Assembly (NCBI GenBank): GCA_963737835.1
Contig: CAVTUH010000002.1
Coordinates: forward strand, 496,001 to 560,000
DNA length: 64,000 bases
From: Palsa-1248 sp963737835
GTDB lineage: Bacteria; Gemmatimonadota; Gemmatimonadetes; Gemmatimonadales; Gemmatimonadaceae
Direction of reading: 5' to 3'
A model generated the notes under the pieces. That model saw nothing but the letters and a program-made list of their open reading frames with translations. It was not told the DNA's origin and searched no databases. The position numbers were made by a program, and so were the translations under genes. The stretch's first letter is position 1; each line of letters starts with the position of its first letter. Below are positions 1-8,406 of this stretch, piece after piece.

Positions 1-6
1 CGAGTT

Positions 7-2313
7 CTACACCGAATCGAAGGTGGTCGTCGAGCGCTGGTCCGATCGAGAGACGCGGATGTTCTGAAGGGCCGGCATCAACGGGATGTCTCTGAGTCTG
101 AGCCCAGTCGCGTCGTAGATCGCGTTGGCGATGGCCGCCGGCACCGTGCAGGCCGCGGGCTCGCCGGCCCCCCACGCCGGCGCGTCCGGATGATCGATGA
201 GGGCGATCTCGATCGAGTCCGGCACTTCGGGGAAGGTGAGGATCGGGTACGACTGCCAGTCGACGCTCGTGACGCCCGCGCGGTCCCACACCACGCGTTC
301 CTTGAGCGTCCGGCTGATCGTCTGCACCGTCGCGCCCTCGATCTGATTGCGCAGTCCGTCGGGATTGACGATCAGGCCGCAATCGTGCGCCACCCACACA
401 CGTGGCACACGGATTGTTCCGGCGTGACGGTCGACGTCGACGTCCACGACTGTCGCGACGTACGTGTAGGCGGTCTCGTACTGCGCAAAGGCGACGCCCC
501 GACCGGTTGCCATGCCGCTGCGCGCGTCCGCTCTGTGAGGCCGCTCACCGGATTGCGGCTGCCAGTGCGAGAGCTCCGCGACCCGCTTCACGACCGCCAC
601 GGCCCGCGGGTCCGTCAGATGCCGGAGCCGGAACTCCACCGGATCTGCGTGAGCGGCAGCTGCCAACTCGTCCATGAACGACTCGATTGCAAACGCGTTG
701 GCCGGAGCACCCAGGCCTCGCATCGCCGACGGCCGCAGGACACTCGATGTGAGCCACCGCACGGCCACGCGGTTGTTGGGGATCCGATACGAATGCCGCG
801 CGTTGCGATCACCGCCGCCGGTCCCGAGTACGAGCGAGGCGCCCATGAGCTGGCCGGCCACCAGCTCACCCCGGTCGCCGCTCGGCCGCGTGGTATGCGT
901 TGGCGTCGTGACCGTATAGTCCCACGCAACGATCGCCCCACTCCCGTCCACGGCGCCAGCGCACTCCATGAGCATTGCGGGCCCCTTGGGGTCCCAGCCC
1001 AGTTCGTCCTCCCGCGACCACTGGACGCGGACAGGTGCGCCCACCGCTTGAGAGAGCAGGGCAGCATCCGCCGCTGCATCGTCCGCACCATTGTGCCCGT
1101 AACAACCCAATGCCTCCGCCCACACGACGTGTACGCGCGACGGTTCGAGCTCTAACAGGTTTGCCAGCGCCTCACGCAACGAGTACGCCCCCTGTGTGCC
1201 AGACCATACGGTCGCTTCGCCGCCGCGCACGTCGGCGACTCCGCACGAGGGACCGATCGAGCCGTGCGATTGAAACGGCATCCGATAGGTTGCGGTCCGT
1301 CTCGCATCTGCGCTCGAGGTGCCCGCGCTGACATCCCCCGTCGATTCGAGCACCTTGGGAGGAATGGGGGATGTGCGCATGGATTCGTACATGGCGTCCG
1401 CACTCATCAGGCCTTGCTTGGGCGGAAGCCATGTCGCGCGCAGCGCCCGGGCCGCGGCGATGGCATCGGCTTCGCGGCTCGCCACGACGCCGAGAAAGTT
1501 GCCGCGCCGGACGACCTGTACGGCGGGCGCGACCTGATGCACCGGGGTCTCGTCGACCGAGGCGAGCGTCGCTCCGATCGCGGTCGGACGGACCACGCGG
1601 CCGTGTCGCATGCCCGGCACCCGGACGTTGTGCACGTACGGGTGTGTGCCGGCGATCTTCGCAGGCAGCTCGACGCGCGGCACGGGCTGCCCGACGATGC
1701 GATACTGCGCCACCGGCTTCAGCGCGACGGCCGGGTCGATCGTACGATGGAACCCGTCGCCGATGAGCGCTGCGTACGACACGGTGGGGGTGGCCGACTG
1801 CGACATGGAGACGACGCCATCGGTGACCGTGAGGCGCTCGACGGGCGCGCCCAGGTGCTCCGCAGCGCGCGCCAGCAAGACGGCACGGGCCGTGGCCGCC
1901 GCACGACGAACGGCGGGTCCCCCGTTCTGCAGGGTCTTGCTCCCCGTGGTGGATCCCTGGTTCGGGGTCCGGCCAGTGACACTCTGCACCACAGTCACGC
2001 GACCCACCTCGACATCCAGCTCCTCGGCGACGATCTGCGAGAGCGCGGTCTGGACGCCGGTTCCCAGCTCGACTTTGCCGCTGAAGAGCGTGACGGATCC
2101 ATCACTGTGGACAACGAGCCACGAGTCGGCCTGGTCGAGCGGCGGTTCTGGTCCGGACCCGGGCGCCATTGGGACATCGGGACTCTCGTCGCCGTGCACG
2201 ATGGTCGAGAGCCGGGCCACGGAGCCGGCGTGAAACGGCCACGCGAACGACACGACGAGCGCACCGGTCGTGTGCACGAACCCGCGCCGCGACATCACGC
2301 GTGGGTCGTTCAC
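7..2313 (-). CDS. Xanthine dehydrogenase-family molybdopterin-binding subunit (isoquinoline 1-oxidoreductase beta-type)
   Basis: Large catalytic subunit of a molybdenum hydroxylase, which hydroxylates an N-heterocycle or oxidises an aldehyde. The protein has 768 residues, usual for the IorB-like branch. A twin-arginine signal (SRRGF then a hydrophobic stretch) at the N-terminus predicts export of the folded, cofactor-loaded enzyme. Near the C-terminus the motif GAGEP carries the family's catalytic Glu. I chose the GTG at 2313 because it overlaps the stop of the small-subunit gene (GTGA) and has AGAGG just upstream; an ATG six codons later would also keep the Tat signal. No FAD subunit gene lies beside it, so electrons probably leave through the 2Fe-2S subunit to a cytochrome. 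The substrate cannot be read from sequence. Confidence 0.93.
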   Translation of the reverse strand: MNDPRVMSRRGFVHTTGALVVSFAWPFHAGSVARLSTIVHGDESPDVPMAPGSGPEPPLDQADSWLVVHSDGSVTLFSGKVELGTGVQTALSQIVAEELDVEVGRVTVVQSVTGRTPNQGSTTGSKTLQNGGPAVRRAAATARAVLLARAAEHLGAPVERLTVTDGVVSMSQSATPTVSYAALIGDGFHRTIDPAVALKPVAQYRIVGQPVPRVELPAKIAGTHPYVHNVRVPGMRHGRVVRPTAIGATLASVDETPVHQVAPAVQVVRRGNFLGVVASREADAIAAARALRATWLPPKQGLMSADAMYESMRTSPIPPKVLESTGDVSAGTSSADARRTATYRMPFQSHGSIGPSCGVADVRGGEATVWSGTQGAYSLREALANLLELEPSRVHVVWAEALGCYGHNGADDAAADAALLSQAVGAPVRVQWSREDELGWDPKGPAMLMECAGAVDGSGAIVAWDYTVTTPTHTTRPSGDRGELVAGQLMGASLVLGTGGGDRNARHSYRIPNNRVAVRWLTSSVLRPSAMRGLGAPANAFAIESFMDELAAAAHADPVEFRLRHLTDPRAVAVVKRVAELSHWQPQSGERPHRADARSGMATGRGVAFAQYETAYTYVATVVDVDVDRHAGTIRVPRVWVAHDCGLIVNPDGLRNQIEGATVQTISRTLKERVVWDRAGVTSVDWQSYPILTFPEVPDSIEIALIDHPDAPAWGAGEPAACTVPAAIANAIYDATGLRLRDIPLMPALQNIRVSRSDQRSTTTFDSV

Positions 2314-2786
2314 TTTGCCGCCTCTGCGCGACCCGCCGCTCGGCGAACCGCGCGCAAGATGCGCATGTGGGTCCCGCACCGGCACAGATTGCCCACCAGC
2401 GCGGTCCGGATCTCCTGCTCGCTGGGGGCCGGATTCCGCGCGAGTAACGCGGCCGTCGTCATGATCATGCCGGCAATGCAGTATCCGCACTGCGCGGCTT
2501 GTTCCTCGACGAACGCCCGCTGCACCGGGTGCGGGGCAGCGCTCGTCCCCAGCCCTTCGACCGTCACGACCGAGTGACCCACCGCGGTCGCGAGCGGGGT
2601 GACACACGATCGCACGGGCCGACCGTCGAGATGCACCGTGCACGCCCCGCACTGTGCCAACCCGCACCCGAATTTCGGGCCGTTCAGCTCCAGTTCATCG
2701 CGAAGCACGTACAGGAGCGGCGTGCGTGCGTCCGCCGTTGTTTCGTGACGCGCTCCGTTGACGGTTAGCTCGAGGCGAGTAGTCAT
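2310..2786 (-). CDS. (2Fe-2S)-binding small subunit of molybdenum hydroxylase (isoquinoline 1-oxidoreductase alpha-type)
   Basis: Electron-transfer subunit of 158 residues carrying two 2Fe-2S clusters. The plant-ferredoxin cluster is seen as CGLAQCGAC followed by a fourth Cys in RSCVTP. The second, helical-bundle cluster is seen as CGYC and later CRCG. Length and motif order match IorA/CoxS/XdhA-N proteins. It is translationally coupled to the large subunit through a GTGA overlap, so the two form one operon and one complex. It has no signal of its own and is expected to cross the membrane with the Tat-tagged large subunit, as known for this branch. Confidence 0.95.
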   Translation of the reverse strand: MTTRLELTVNGARHETTADARTPLLYVLRDELELNGPKFGCGLAQCGACTVHLDGRPVRSCVTPLATAVGHSVVTVEGLGTSAAPHPVQRAFVEEQAAQCGYCIAGMIMTTAALLARNPAPSEQEIRTALVGNLCRCGTHMRILRAVRRAAGRAEAAK

Positions 2787-2804
2787 GCGTGGCCCGGTGT
2801 CGCC

Positions 2805-3347
2805 CTACCGTCCAAAACGTCCCTCGATCGAGCCCTTCGCGATGAGGTGCCCACGCATGGAGAAGACGAGTCGCGCGCCGCTCGTGCTGGGGCCGACCCC
2901 CTCGACCGACGGGATGTCCAGGGCGTAGACGGTGAAGATGTAGCGATGGGGCGAGTCACCCGGCGGTGGACACGGACCACCCCAGTGGCTCGCCCCATAG
3001 TCCGTGTAGCCCTGCACGACACCGGCCGGTAGCCCCTTCGTGGCCGCCTTTTCTTCGAAGCTGGTGATGCGCGCCGGGATGTTGGCGACGATCCAGTGCC
3101 AGAAGCCGGAACCGGTGGGCGCATCAGGGTCGAAGCAGGTCAGACAAAAGCTCTTTGTATCCGGCGGGAAGCCAGTCCACGACAGTTGGGGCGAGACATT
3201 CTCGCCGCCGCATGGCGTGAACGCGACCTTGTTCGGAATGGCACCGCCTGCATGAAAGGTGGTGCTCGTGATCGTGAGCGGCGCGCTGTGCCGCGGTGGC
3301 TCCGGCGAGCGGACGCTGACTTCCTTTTCCTTCGCAGTGGTCGTCAT
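2805..3347 (-). CDS. YbhB/YbcL family Raf-kinase-inhibitor-like (PEBP) protein
   Basis: Phosphatidylethanolamine-binding-protein fold, 180 residues. Family motifs are plain: DPDAP with FWHWIVANIP after it, then GPCPPPG and HRYIFTVYALD. These residues form the conserved anion-binding pocket. Bacterial members are small cytosolic or periplasmic proteins of unclear role; no kinase target can be inferred here. The ATG at 3347 gives the usual start before the core. It lies directly downstream of a family-B repeat hairpin, so that hairpin would be in its 5' leader. The gene is co-directional with the molybdenum hydroxylase pair, 18 bp away, but a functional link is not evident. Confidence 0.9.
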   Translation of the reverse strand: MTTTAKEKEVSVRSPEPPRHSAPLTITSTTFHAGGAIPNKVAFTPCGGENVSPQLSWTGFPPDTKSFCLTCFDPDAPTGSGFWHWIVANIPARITSFEEKAATKGLPAGVVQGYTDYGASHWGGPCPPPGDSPHRYIFTVYALDIPSVEGVGPSTSGARLVFSMRGHLIAKGSIEGRFGR

Positions 3348-3800
3348 GGCGGGGCGGGCGTGAGTGCGCCCGAGCAGGTAGGGGTACGGAGAGGCAATGG
3401 AGGCCGAGGAGCGGAAACGGGCTAGGGATCGGAGCGGGCGCTGAATACAGAACCTGCTAAGCTGCACAGGTGCGAACACCTATAATAAGTAGAATGAATA
3501 TATGAGAGTCCGCCGCGGGCTCTCGGGCGAGTCCCCTGTGCTTCTCACCCGTCGAGTCTGATATGAATCACCCTGCTCTCGAGGGCTGGCCGAGCCCTGG
3601 TCCTGGTGGACAGGCTGTCCCGATGCAGGCAACCTGTACTCCGCGTTTGTGATCGTGGAGCGCCACGAGCTTCGCCACGTCGTGCAAGCCGAACGCGCGT
3701 GGAGAGCATTGAAGAAATGCGTCGCCCTTGGCGATCGCACGGTGTCCGGATCCGGCGGGTAGGGGCGACGCATGCGTCGCCCTCGTGCACCGCCCGCGCG
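3348..3800. other. Gene-poor stretch between PEBP gene and GNAT remnant
   Basis: About 450 bp without a gene I can support. It begins with a half copy of repeat family B (GC hairpin at about 3353-3376). An AT-rich patch at 3479-3505 contains TATAAT on the plus strand, without a convincing -35. A plus-strand open stretch at about 3563-3762 reads like degenerate coding sequence (for example VERHELRHVVQAERAWRAL) but lacks a start codon and ribosome site. A family-A hairpin closes the stretch. Confidence 0.4.
3759..3782 (+). repeat. Dispersed hairpin repeat, family A, copy 1
   Basis: GTAGGGGCGACG-CATG-CGTCGCCC, a near-perfect inverted repeat with a very short loop. It sits just beyond the 3' end of the GNAT remnant. 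The same unit recurs at 4288, 16637, 28228, 36478, 47878 (inverted) and 54158, always between genes. Confidence 0.75.
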
Positions 3801-4275
3801 TTACGTGGCCATTCGGTCGCCGTCCCGGCATGCGAGCCCAATATCATCCCACACCATCCAATGGGGGTTGAGCGGTCGCGCGCCGTGGCGCGCGTAGAAT
3901 CGCCGCGCCCGCGCGTTCTCAGGCTCGACGTCGACGCACACGTTCAATGCCTGCTGTCCGACGAACCACGTCGCGAGCTCGACGCAGGAGCCCGGACGCC
4001 ACGCCTGTGCCGCGATGAGTCTGCACGACGTCGATCCACTGTAACTCGCCCTGGCAGCCGTACCGCTGCGTCAAATGGCCGGCGACCAGTCCAGCGAGTC
4101 GTTCGCCCTCGACCGCCACGTACAGCACCCGTGGCGCAAGCGCCTGGCGCGGATTGCTGGCACCGTCCATGTACTGGGCAATGCGGCTGTCCCAAAAGTC
4201 CTCAGTGCCCCACGACGCCGCGCGAATCCGTGCCATCTCCGGCACGTCGCGCTTGTCAGCTTCTCGATAGCGCAT
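3801..4275 (-). pseudogene. GNAT-family N-acetyltransferase, frameshifted
   Basis: Acetyl-CoA-dependent N-acetyltransferase fold broken by one reading-frame change. The first part begins MRYREADKRDVPEMARIRAA (typical GNAT beta1/alpha1) and runs through VAVEGERLAGLVAGH and VVQTHRGTGVASGLLR, the acetyl-CoA-binding region. The second frame continues LATWFVGQQALNVCVDVEP, then ENARARRFYARHG, the classic motif B, and ends at a TAA at 3801-3803. Removing one base near 3982 restores a single 157-residue reading frame of normal GNAT length. Whether this is a true pseudogene or a sequence error cannot be decided here. Substrate unknown. Confidence 0.8.
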
Positions 4276-4592
4276 GTGACCTGCTGGGTAGGGGCGATGC
4301 ACGCGTCGCCTCTGGGATTGACCGCGATCTCTCGGTTTTCACCGTCCACAATTTGGTGTGGTCGAGGTCGCCGAGGTCTATAGAGACCAAGGTCGAACTG
4401 CGCGGCGATATCCAACGCCCCACTGTCCGGCCATAACAATCCGTCGACTGCCGGCTCCGCCACATCGCGCCGCCTGGTCGGCGGTACAGGTCTCGAACGT
4501 CCATCACTCGATGGTCCCGTGGTCGCCCCTGGCCGCGGGATACGGTCCAACACACCCCATCTCGCTGAGACGATGGTCTCAGGGAATCGCCC
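4276..4592. other. Intergenic stretch with family-A repeat copy 2
   Basis: The family-A hairpin lies at 4288-4310 (GTAGGGGCGATG-CACGCGTCGCC), upstream of the GNAT remnant and divergent from the cyclic-nucleotide-binding gene. The remaining 280 bp show no open frame with coding character, and I see no clear promoter boxes. Confidence 0.5.
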
Positions 4593-5090
4593 ATGATTAA
4601 TGCCGATGTTCTAGCCGCCCTGCCGCTCACACGTCCTCTATCGCTCGCCACTCGGCGGACAATGGCGAGACATGCGCTCGTTTGCGAGTATGGAACCGGT
4701 ACGATCCTCTGGACTGCCGGCACGGAGATCGACTACCTGGCCGTCGTCATCGACGGCCGCGTGCGTATCGCTCGGGAAGGGCTGGGCCTCCAACACGTCG
4801 TACATACCGAGGGACCCGGCGGAACTTTGGGCGAGGTGCCGCTGTTCGCGAGCGGCCCCACGCCGGTGACCGCGATCGCCCTGGAGCCCACACGCTGTCT
4901 CATCATCACCCGTCGCGCGCTCGAGAGTGCGATCGCCGTCGATCAGCAGGTGGTGTGGATTCTCCTGCGGCGCATGGCCGAGCGCGTGCGCTTGCTCGTC
5001 GACCGTCTCGACCGCCTGGCCCTGCACAACGCTCGCACTCGATTCGCCCCGCTGTTGGCCCACACGACTGCGGAGTGCCCTCCCAGCTGA
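4593..5090 (+). CDS. Crp/Fnr-type cyclic-nucleotide-binding domain protein lacking the DNA-binding domain
   Basis: 165 residues carrying only the N-terminal sensory beta-roll of the Crp/Fnr family and the start of the long dimer helix. Recognisable parts are GTGTILWTAGTEIDYLAVVI, the turn DGRVRI, and GTLGEVPLF near the phosphate-binding cassette. The helix runs to about residue 152. Family regulators continue for a further 60-70 residues with a winged helix; here a stop codon intervenes, and the convergent DNA ligase gene ends only 19 bp later, leaving no room for it. It is either a truncated regulator or a ligand-binding protein that acts without touching DNA. No repair by a simple frameshift was found. 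Confidence 0.75.
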   Translation: MINADVLAALPLTRPLSLATRRTMARHALVCEYGTGTILWTAGTEIDYLAVVIDGRVRIAREGLGLQHVVHTEGPGGTLGEVPLFASGPTPVTAIALEPTRCLIITRRALESAIAVDQQVVWILLRRMAERVRLLVDRLDRLALHNARTRFAPLLAHTTAECPPS

Positions 5091-5108
5091 CACTGGCGCC
5101 TCTCCCCG

Positions 5109-6143
5109 TCAGCGGGTAGTGAGGCGCAGAAGACTGAGGGCCGACCGCCCTTCCGGATGCAATTGGGCCGTCGTGCATTGTCGTGGTGCCTTGTCGGGAC
5201 GCCAGCGACGGAAGGCAGTTCCGTGGCGGAATCGTCCGCTTGCAAAGTGATCGTATGCCACCTCGACGACGAGCACTGCCTGGAGTGGGACCCACTCCGC
5301 CGAACGCTCGGTGCTCCAGCGACTCGGGCCGCCCGGCGCCCGCCCGGTGAAGCCCGCGCCGCCGATGAGAGGCGTGACTCGCGACGTGAGCGTCTTTCGC
5401 TCCGCCGCGCTGAACGAGGAGACAAAGCCGACATGATTGAGCAGGTCGTGCTCGTCGTAGAGGCCGAGGAGTAGCGACCCTATGGCGCGCCCGCGCGACG
5501 CGTAGCGAAAGCCACCGACCACGCAATCGGCAGTCCGCACGGTCTTGATCTTCTGCATGGCCGTGCGCTTCCCGGACTCGTATGGCAAATCCAGGCGCTT
5601 GGCAATGACGCCATCGAGTCCGAGCCGCTGCGCCCTGAGCCATCGTCTCGCGATCGATGCACTCCCCGTCGCCGGTGAAAGCCGCAAACCCGAAGGGCCG
5701 GCGCGCCGCAGGAACGACTCGAGGCGCCGACGCCGATCCGCGAATGGCTGATCCAGGAACGACGTGTCTCCGATCGCGAGCACGTCGAAGACAATGAGCA
5801 GAGCAGGGGAGTGCTCCGCTAACATGCGCACGCGACTGGCAGCAGGATGAATACGCTGCAGCAGTTGATCGAATGACAGCGCGTGGTCGAGCGGGACGAC
5901 GATCTCGCCATCGAGTACGAATCGCGATGCCTTGAGTGCACGAATGCTCGCCACGACGTCTGGGAAGTATCGGCTCAGCGGCTTCCCGGACTTCGACATG
6001 AGCGACACCCGCTCGCCGTCGCGAAACGTCAGGCAACGAAAGCCGTCCCACTTGGGCTCGTACGACCACTCGCGACCGACCGGGAGGTCGTCGACCGGTT
6101 TTGCCTCCATCGGCGCGTATCGCGTTCCGAGCGGGAGCGCCAT
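5109..6143 (-). CDS. ATP-dependent DNA ligase, LigD ligase-domain type
   Basis: Stand-alone ATP-dependent DNA ligase of 344 residues that seals nicks or end-joined breaks. The nucleotidyltransferase motif I is EPKWDGFR, with the AMP-accepting Lys at about residue 31. DGEIVV and DGVIAKRLD mark later adenylation motifs, and the C-terminal OB fold ends with FRRWRPDKAPRQC. Length matches the LigD ligase domain or LigC, not full LigD, which is about 800 residues. It follows the LigD-polymerase gene by 5 bp on the same strand, so the pair is probably one transcript replacing a fused LigD. I took the ATG at 6143; an upstream TTG would overlap the polymerase gene. Confidence 0.9.
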   Translation of the reverse strand: MALPLGTRYAPMEAKPVDDLPVGREWSYEPKWDGFRCLTFRDGERVSLMSKSGKPLSRYFPDVVASIRALKASRFVLDGEIVVPLDHALSFDQLLQRIHPAASRVRMLAEHSPALLIVFDVLAIGDTSFLDQPFADRRRRLESFLRRAGPSGLRLSPATGSASIARRWLRAQRLGLDGVIAKRLDLPYESGKRTAMQKIKTVRTADCVVGGFRYASRGRAIGSLLLGLYDEHDLLNHVGFVSSFSAAERKTLTSRVTPLIGGAGFTGRAPGGPSRWSTERSAEWVPLQAVLVVEVAYDHFASGRFRHGTAFRRWRPDKAPRQCTTAQLHPEGRSALSLLRLTTR

Positions 6144-6148
6144 TGATG

Positions 6149-7081
6149 TTACAGCACGCGCCGAAGATCGAAGCAATGTCGACTGTGATCGACGTCGGCC
6201 CAGAGGTCGCCAACGGCCCGGATCCGGTCAGGTACGTTGGACATGCGAAAGTCCGCTGTTTCCACGCCAGCCTCCATCTCCTCCCAGGTGACGGGCGTCG
6301 ACACTGTTGCGAGGGGGGTAGGTCGAACGGAGTACACGGACGCCAAGGTTCGTCCCCAGGCATTCTGATTGTAGTCGATGAGCACTCGACGCCGTGGACA
6401 ATGTGCAACGCGATACTCCGTCGTGAGCAATCGCGTCGCACGCGGGGCGAGCGTCCGCGCGAACTGCTTCGCAAATGCCCACACCATTTTTTGGGTGGGG
6501 TCGCGGACGATCGGGACGTAGAGGTGCACGCCGCGTGACCCCGTCGTCTTGGCGACGGGGTGCATGCCGACATCGGCGAGCGCGTTGCGGACGAGCAACG
6601 CGGCCTCACGGACCAACTTGAACAATGCCTGTGGGGTCGGATCGAGATCGAAGTGCAGATAGTCCGGTCGGTGGACATCGTCGCACCGGGCGTACCACGG
6701 ATTGAGATCAATGCAGGCCAGATTGACCATCCACAGCAGGGCCGCTGTGTCGTTGATGACGGGGAACGCGATCACATTGCCTGAGGCATGTCGAATCGGG
6801 CAGGTCGTGAGCCACTCTGGATGGGGATTGGGCGTGCGTTTCATGAAGAAGCTCGGGCCCGCAATGCCGTGCGGGTACCGCTTCATGACCATCGCCCGAC
6901 CCACGAGGTGGCGTACAAGCACGGGCGCGACCGAGGCGTAGTATCGCAGGAGGTCGCCCTTCGTCGTGCGCAGTCGAGGCCAGAACACCTTCCGCAGATT
7001 CGTCAAGCGCACCGACCGCCCCGGCGGTCCGATCACGGCTTCGTCGGTATCGTGCGGGACGGTCCAGATGGTCGAGGACAA
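6149..7081 (-). CDS. LigD-type DNA polymerase/primase domain protein (NHEJ)
   Basis: Archaeo-eukaryotic-primase-fold polymerase of bacterial non-homologous end joining, 310 residues, which fills gaps at broken ends. The family start GRSVRLTNLRKVFWP and the metal-binding motif HFDLDPTP (Asp145 and Asp147) are visible, as are KTTGSRGVHLYVPI and the C-terminal PVTWEEM. It is a separate gene rather than the N- or C-terminal part of LigD. The ligase partner follows directly. No Ku gene is present in the window. The start lies 37 bp from the right edge of an IS5-type insertion, so any native promoter further upstream has been displaced by about 1.2 kb. Confidence 0.92.
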   Translation of the reverse strand: MSSTIWTVPHDTDEAVIGPPGRSVRLTNLRKVFWPRLRTTKGDLLRYYASVAPVLVRHLVGRAMVMKRYPHGIAGPSFFMKRTPNPHPEWLTTCPIRHASGNVIAFPVINDTAALLWMVNLACIDLNPWYARCDDVHRPDYLHFDLDPTPQALFKLVREAALLVRNALADVGMHPVAKTTGSRGVHLYVPIVRDPTQKMVWAFAKQFARTLAPRATRLLTTEYRVAHCPRRRVLIDYNQNAWGRTLASVYSVRPTPLATVSTPVTWEEMEAGVETADFRMSNVPDRIRAVGDLWADVDHSRHCFDLRRVL

Positions 7082-7117
7082 GAGCTTGGACGTTCGACGT
7101 TAGACGTTGGACGTTAG

Positions 7118-8310
7118 GGAACCTCTGCAAAACTGAGTCTTGCATCGGTGGATGAGAAGTGATGTATTGCCAGCCCGAGCACACACCTCGTGAGGAGCGC
7201 ATGGGACTCCAGCGGACGTTTGCCGGGCTGGCCTACTCGGACAAGAAAAAGGTCACGCGTCGCGAGCGGTTCTTGGCCGAAATGAACGCGGTGATGCCGT
7301 GGGCCGAGCTCACGGCGCTCATCGCGCCGCACTATCCGCGGCCGCACGCGGGCGCGGGTCGGCCGGCCATGCCGCTCGAGACAATGCTCCGGATCTACTG
7401 TCTGCAGCAGTGGTTCGATCTGTCCGATCCAGCCGCGGAAGATGCGCTCTACGACAGTGACGCAATGCGGCGCTTTGTGGGTGTCGAACTCAGTGAGGAT
7501 GCCTTGCCGGACGAGACGACGATTCTCCGGTTTCGGCGGCTGTTGGAAACGCACCGGCTCACCGAACAGGTGTTCGCGCTCGTGCGCGGCCTGTTGGAGA
7601 CCAAGGGGTTGCTCCTCAAGACGGGGACGATCGTCGACGCGACGATTATCAGTGCGCCGAGTTCGACGAAGAATGCCGCGCAGGCGCGCGACCCCGAGAT
7701 GCGGCAGACCAAGAAGGGCCAGACCTGGTACTTCGGGATGCGCGTGCACACGGGGACGGACCCGCACGGCTTGGTGCACACGCTCACGACCACGCATGCG
7801 GCCGCTGGCGAGCTGGAGCAGCTGCCCTACTTGCTCCATGGCGAGGAGCGGGTGCTCTATGGCGATCGGGGCTACTGGAAGGAGTCCGATCGGGTGGCGT
7901 GCAAGCTCGCGGGGATTCGCTATCGGGTCAACCGCCGCGGGTGCCACCACCGACCCATCACGCCGCGGTGGCACGCGATCAATCGGGCGCGCTCGCGCGT
8001 GCGGGCGCGGGGCGAGCATGCCTACCATGTGGTGAAGCGCCTCTGGGGCTTTGCCAAGGTGCGCTATCGGGGCTTGGCCAAGAACACCGTGCGGGTCTAC
8101 GCCGCGTTTGCCCTCGCGAACCTGTACTTGGTGCGCTACAAACTGGGGGCCCGTAGGGCGACGTGTCTCTGCTAACGACGCAAACGCGTCCGGTGGCGCC
8201 GGCACTGAGCCTCGCGGCCCAGGCCGGCCTGCATCACCGACCGATCTTTCTCGATCACCGCTCGCAATCACACTGACTCGCGTCCGAAGACGGCATTCTT
8301 CAGAGCTTCC
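7118..8310 (+). mobile_element. Complete IS5-family insertion sequence
   Basis: A 1193-bp element with imperfect terminal inverted repeats: left GGAACCTCTGCAAAA, right (reversed) GGAAGCTCTGAAGAA. It is bounded by a 4-bp TTAG target duplication at 7114-7117 and 8311-8314, the YTAR-type site typical of IS5. It contains a single intact transposase gene. The element interrupts a family-C repeat. Intact ends and open reading frame suggest a recent, possibly active insertion. Confidence 0.9.
7201..8175 (+). CDS. IS5-family transposase
   Basis: DDE transposase of 324 residues, collinear with the E. coli IS5 protein from its start. Catalytic region: first Asp in GTIVDATIISAPSS, second Asp in YGDRGY, and Glu in GEHAYHVVKR followed by GFAKVRYRGL, the Y-R-E-K signature. 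The ATG at 7201 follows GAGGAG closely and matches the usual family start (MGLQRTFA); in-frame ATGs at 7159 and 7162 would add up to 14 residues. The gene is intact. Confidence 0.93.
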   Translation: MGLQRTFAGLAYSDKKKVTRRERFLAEMNAVMPWAELTALIAPHYPRPHAGAGRPAMPLETMLRIYCLQQWFDLSDPAAEDALYDSDAMRRFVGVELSEDALPDETTILRFRRLLETHRLTEQVFALVRGLLETKGLLLKTGTIVDATIISAPSSTKNAAQARDPEMRQTKKGQTWYFGMRVHTGTDPHGLVHTLTTTHAAAGELEQLPYLLHGEERVLYGDRGYWKESDRVACKLAGIRYRVNRRGCHHRPITPRWHAINRARSRVRARGEHAYHVVKRLWGFAKVRYRGLAKNTVRVYAAFALANLYLVRYKLGARRATCLC

Positions 8311-8406
8311 TTAGACGTTAGAAAACAACCGCGAGGCCAGCTATGGTGCATCTAGCTGGCCTCGAGGTTTGTCTCCAACGTCCAACGTCCAACGTCTAGC
8401 CCCTGC

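Larger units (their letters stand above)
7084..8400. repeat. Dispersed palindromic repeat, family C, copy 1, split by IS5
   Basis: The left part (7084-7117) is iterated GACGTTA/GACGTTG; the right part (8315-8400) continues it. The core has a perfect 11-bp inverted repeat, CGAGGCCAGCT at 8332-8342 and AGCTGGCCTCG at 8354-8364, around a loop containing GGTGCA. The right flank is iterated CCAACGT ending TCTAGC. Without the insertion this is one palindrome of about 120 bp lying between ligD-pol and the LVIVD-like gene. Confidence 0.8.

Noticed and set aside
190..1155. Long plus-strand open frame opposite the molybdenum hydroxylase gene
   Set aside because: Antisense frame in high-GC DNA, Arg/His-rich composition, no ribosome site or family match; the minus-strand gene is certain.
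1264..2577. 437-codon plus-strand open frame
   Set aside because: Same reason: complementary to conserved residues of the hydroxylase large and small subunits.
3563..3762. Plus-strand coding-like stretch (VERHELRHVVQAERAWRAL and neighbours)
   Set aside because: No start codon or ribosome site and no family recognised; kept only as a note in the gene-poor region.
4900..5120. Search for a winged helix of the Crp-like gene in another frame
   Set aside because: No frame encodes a recognition-helix pattern, and only 19 bp remain before the ligase gene end.
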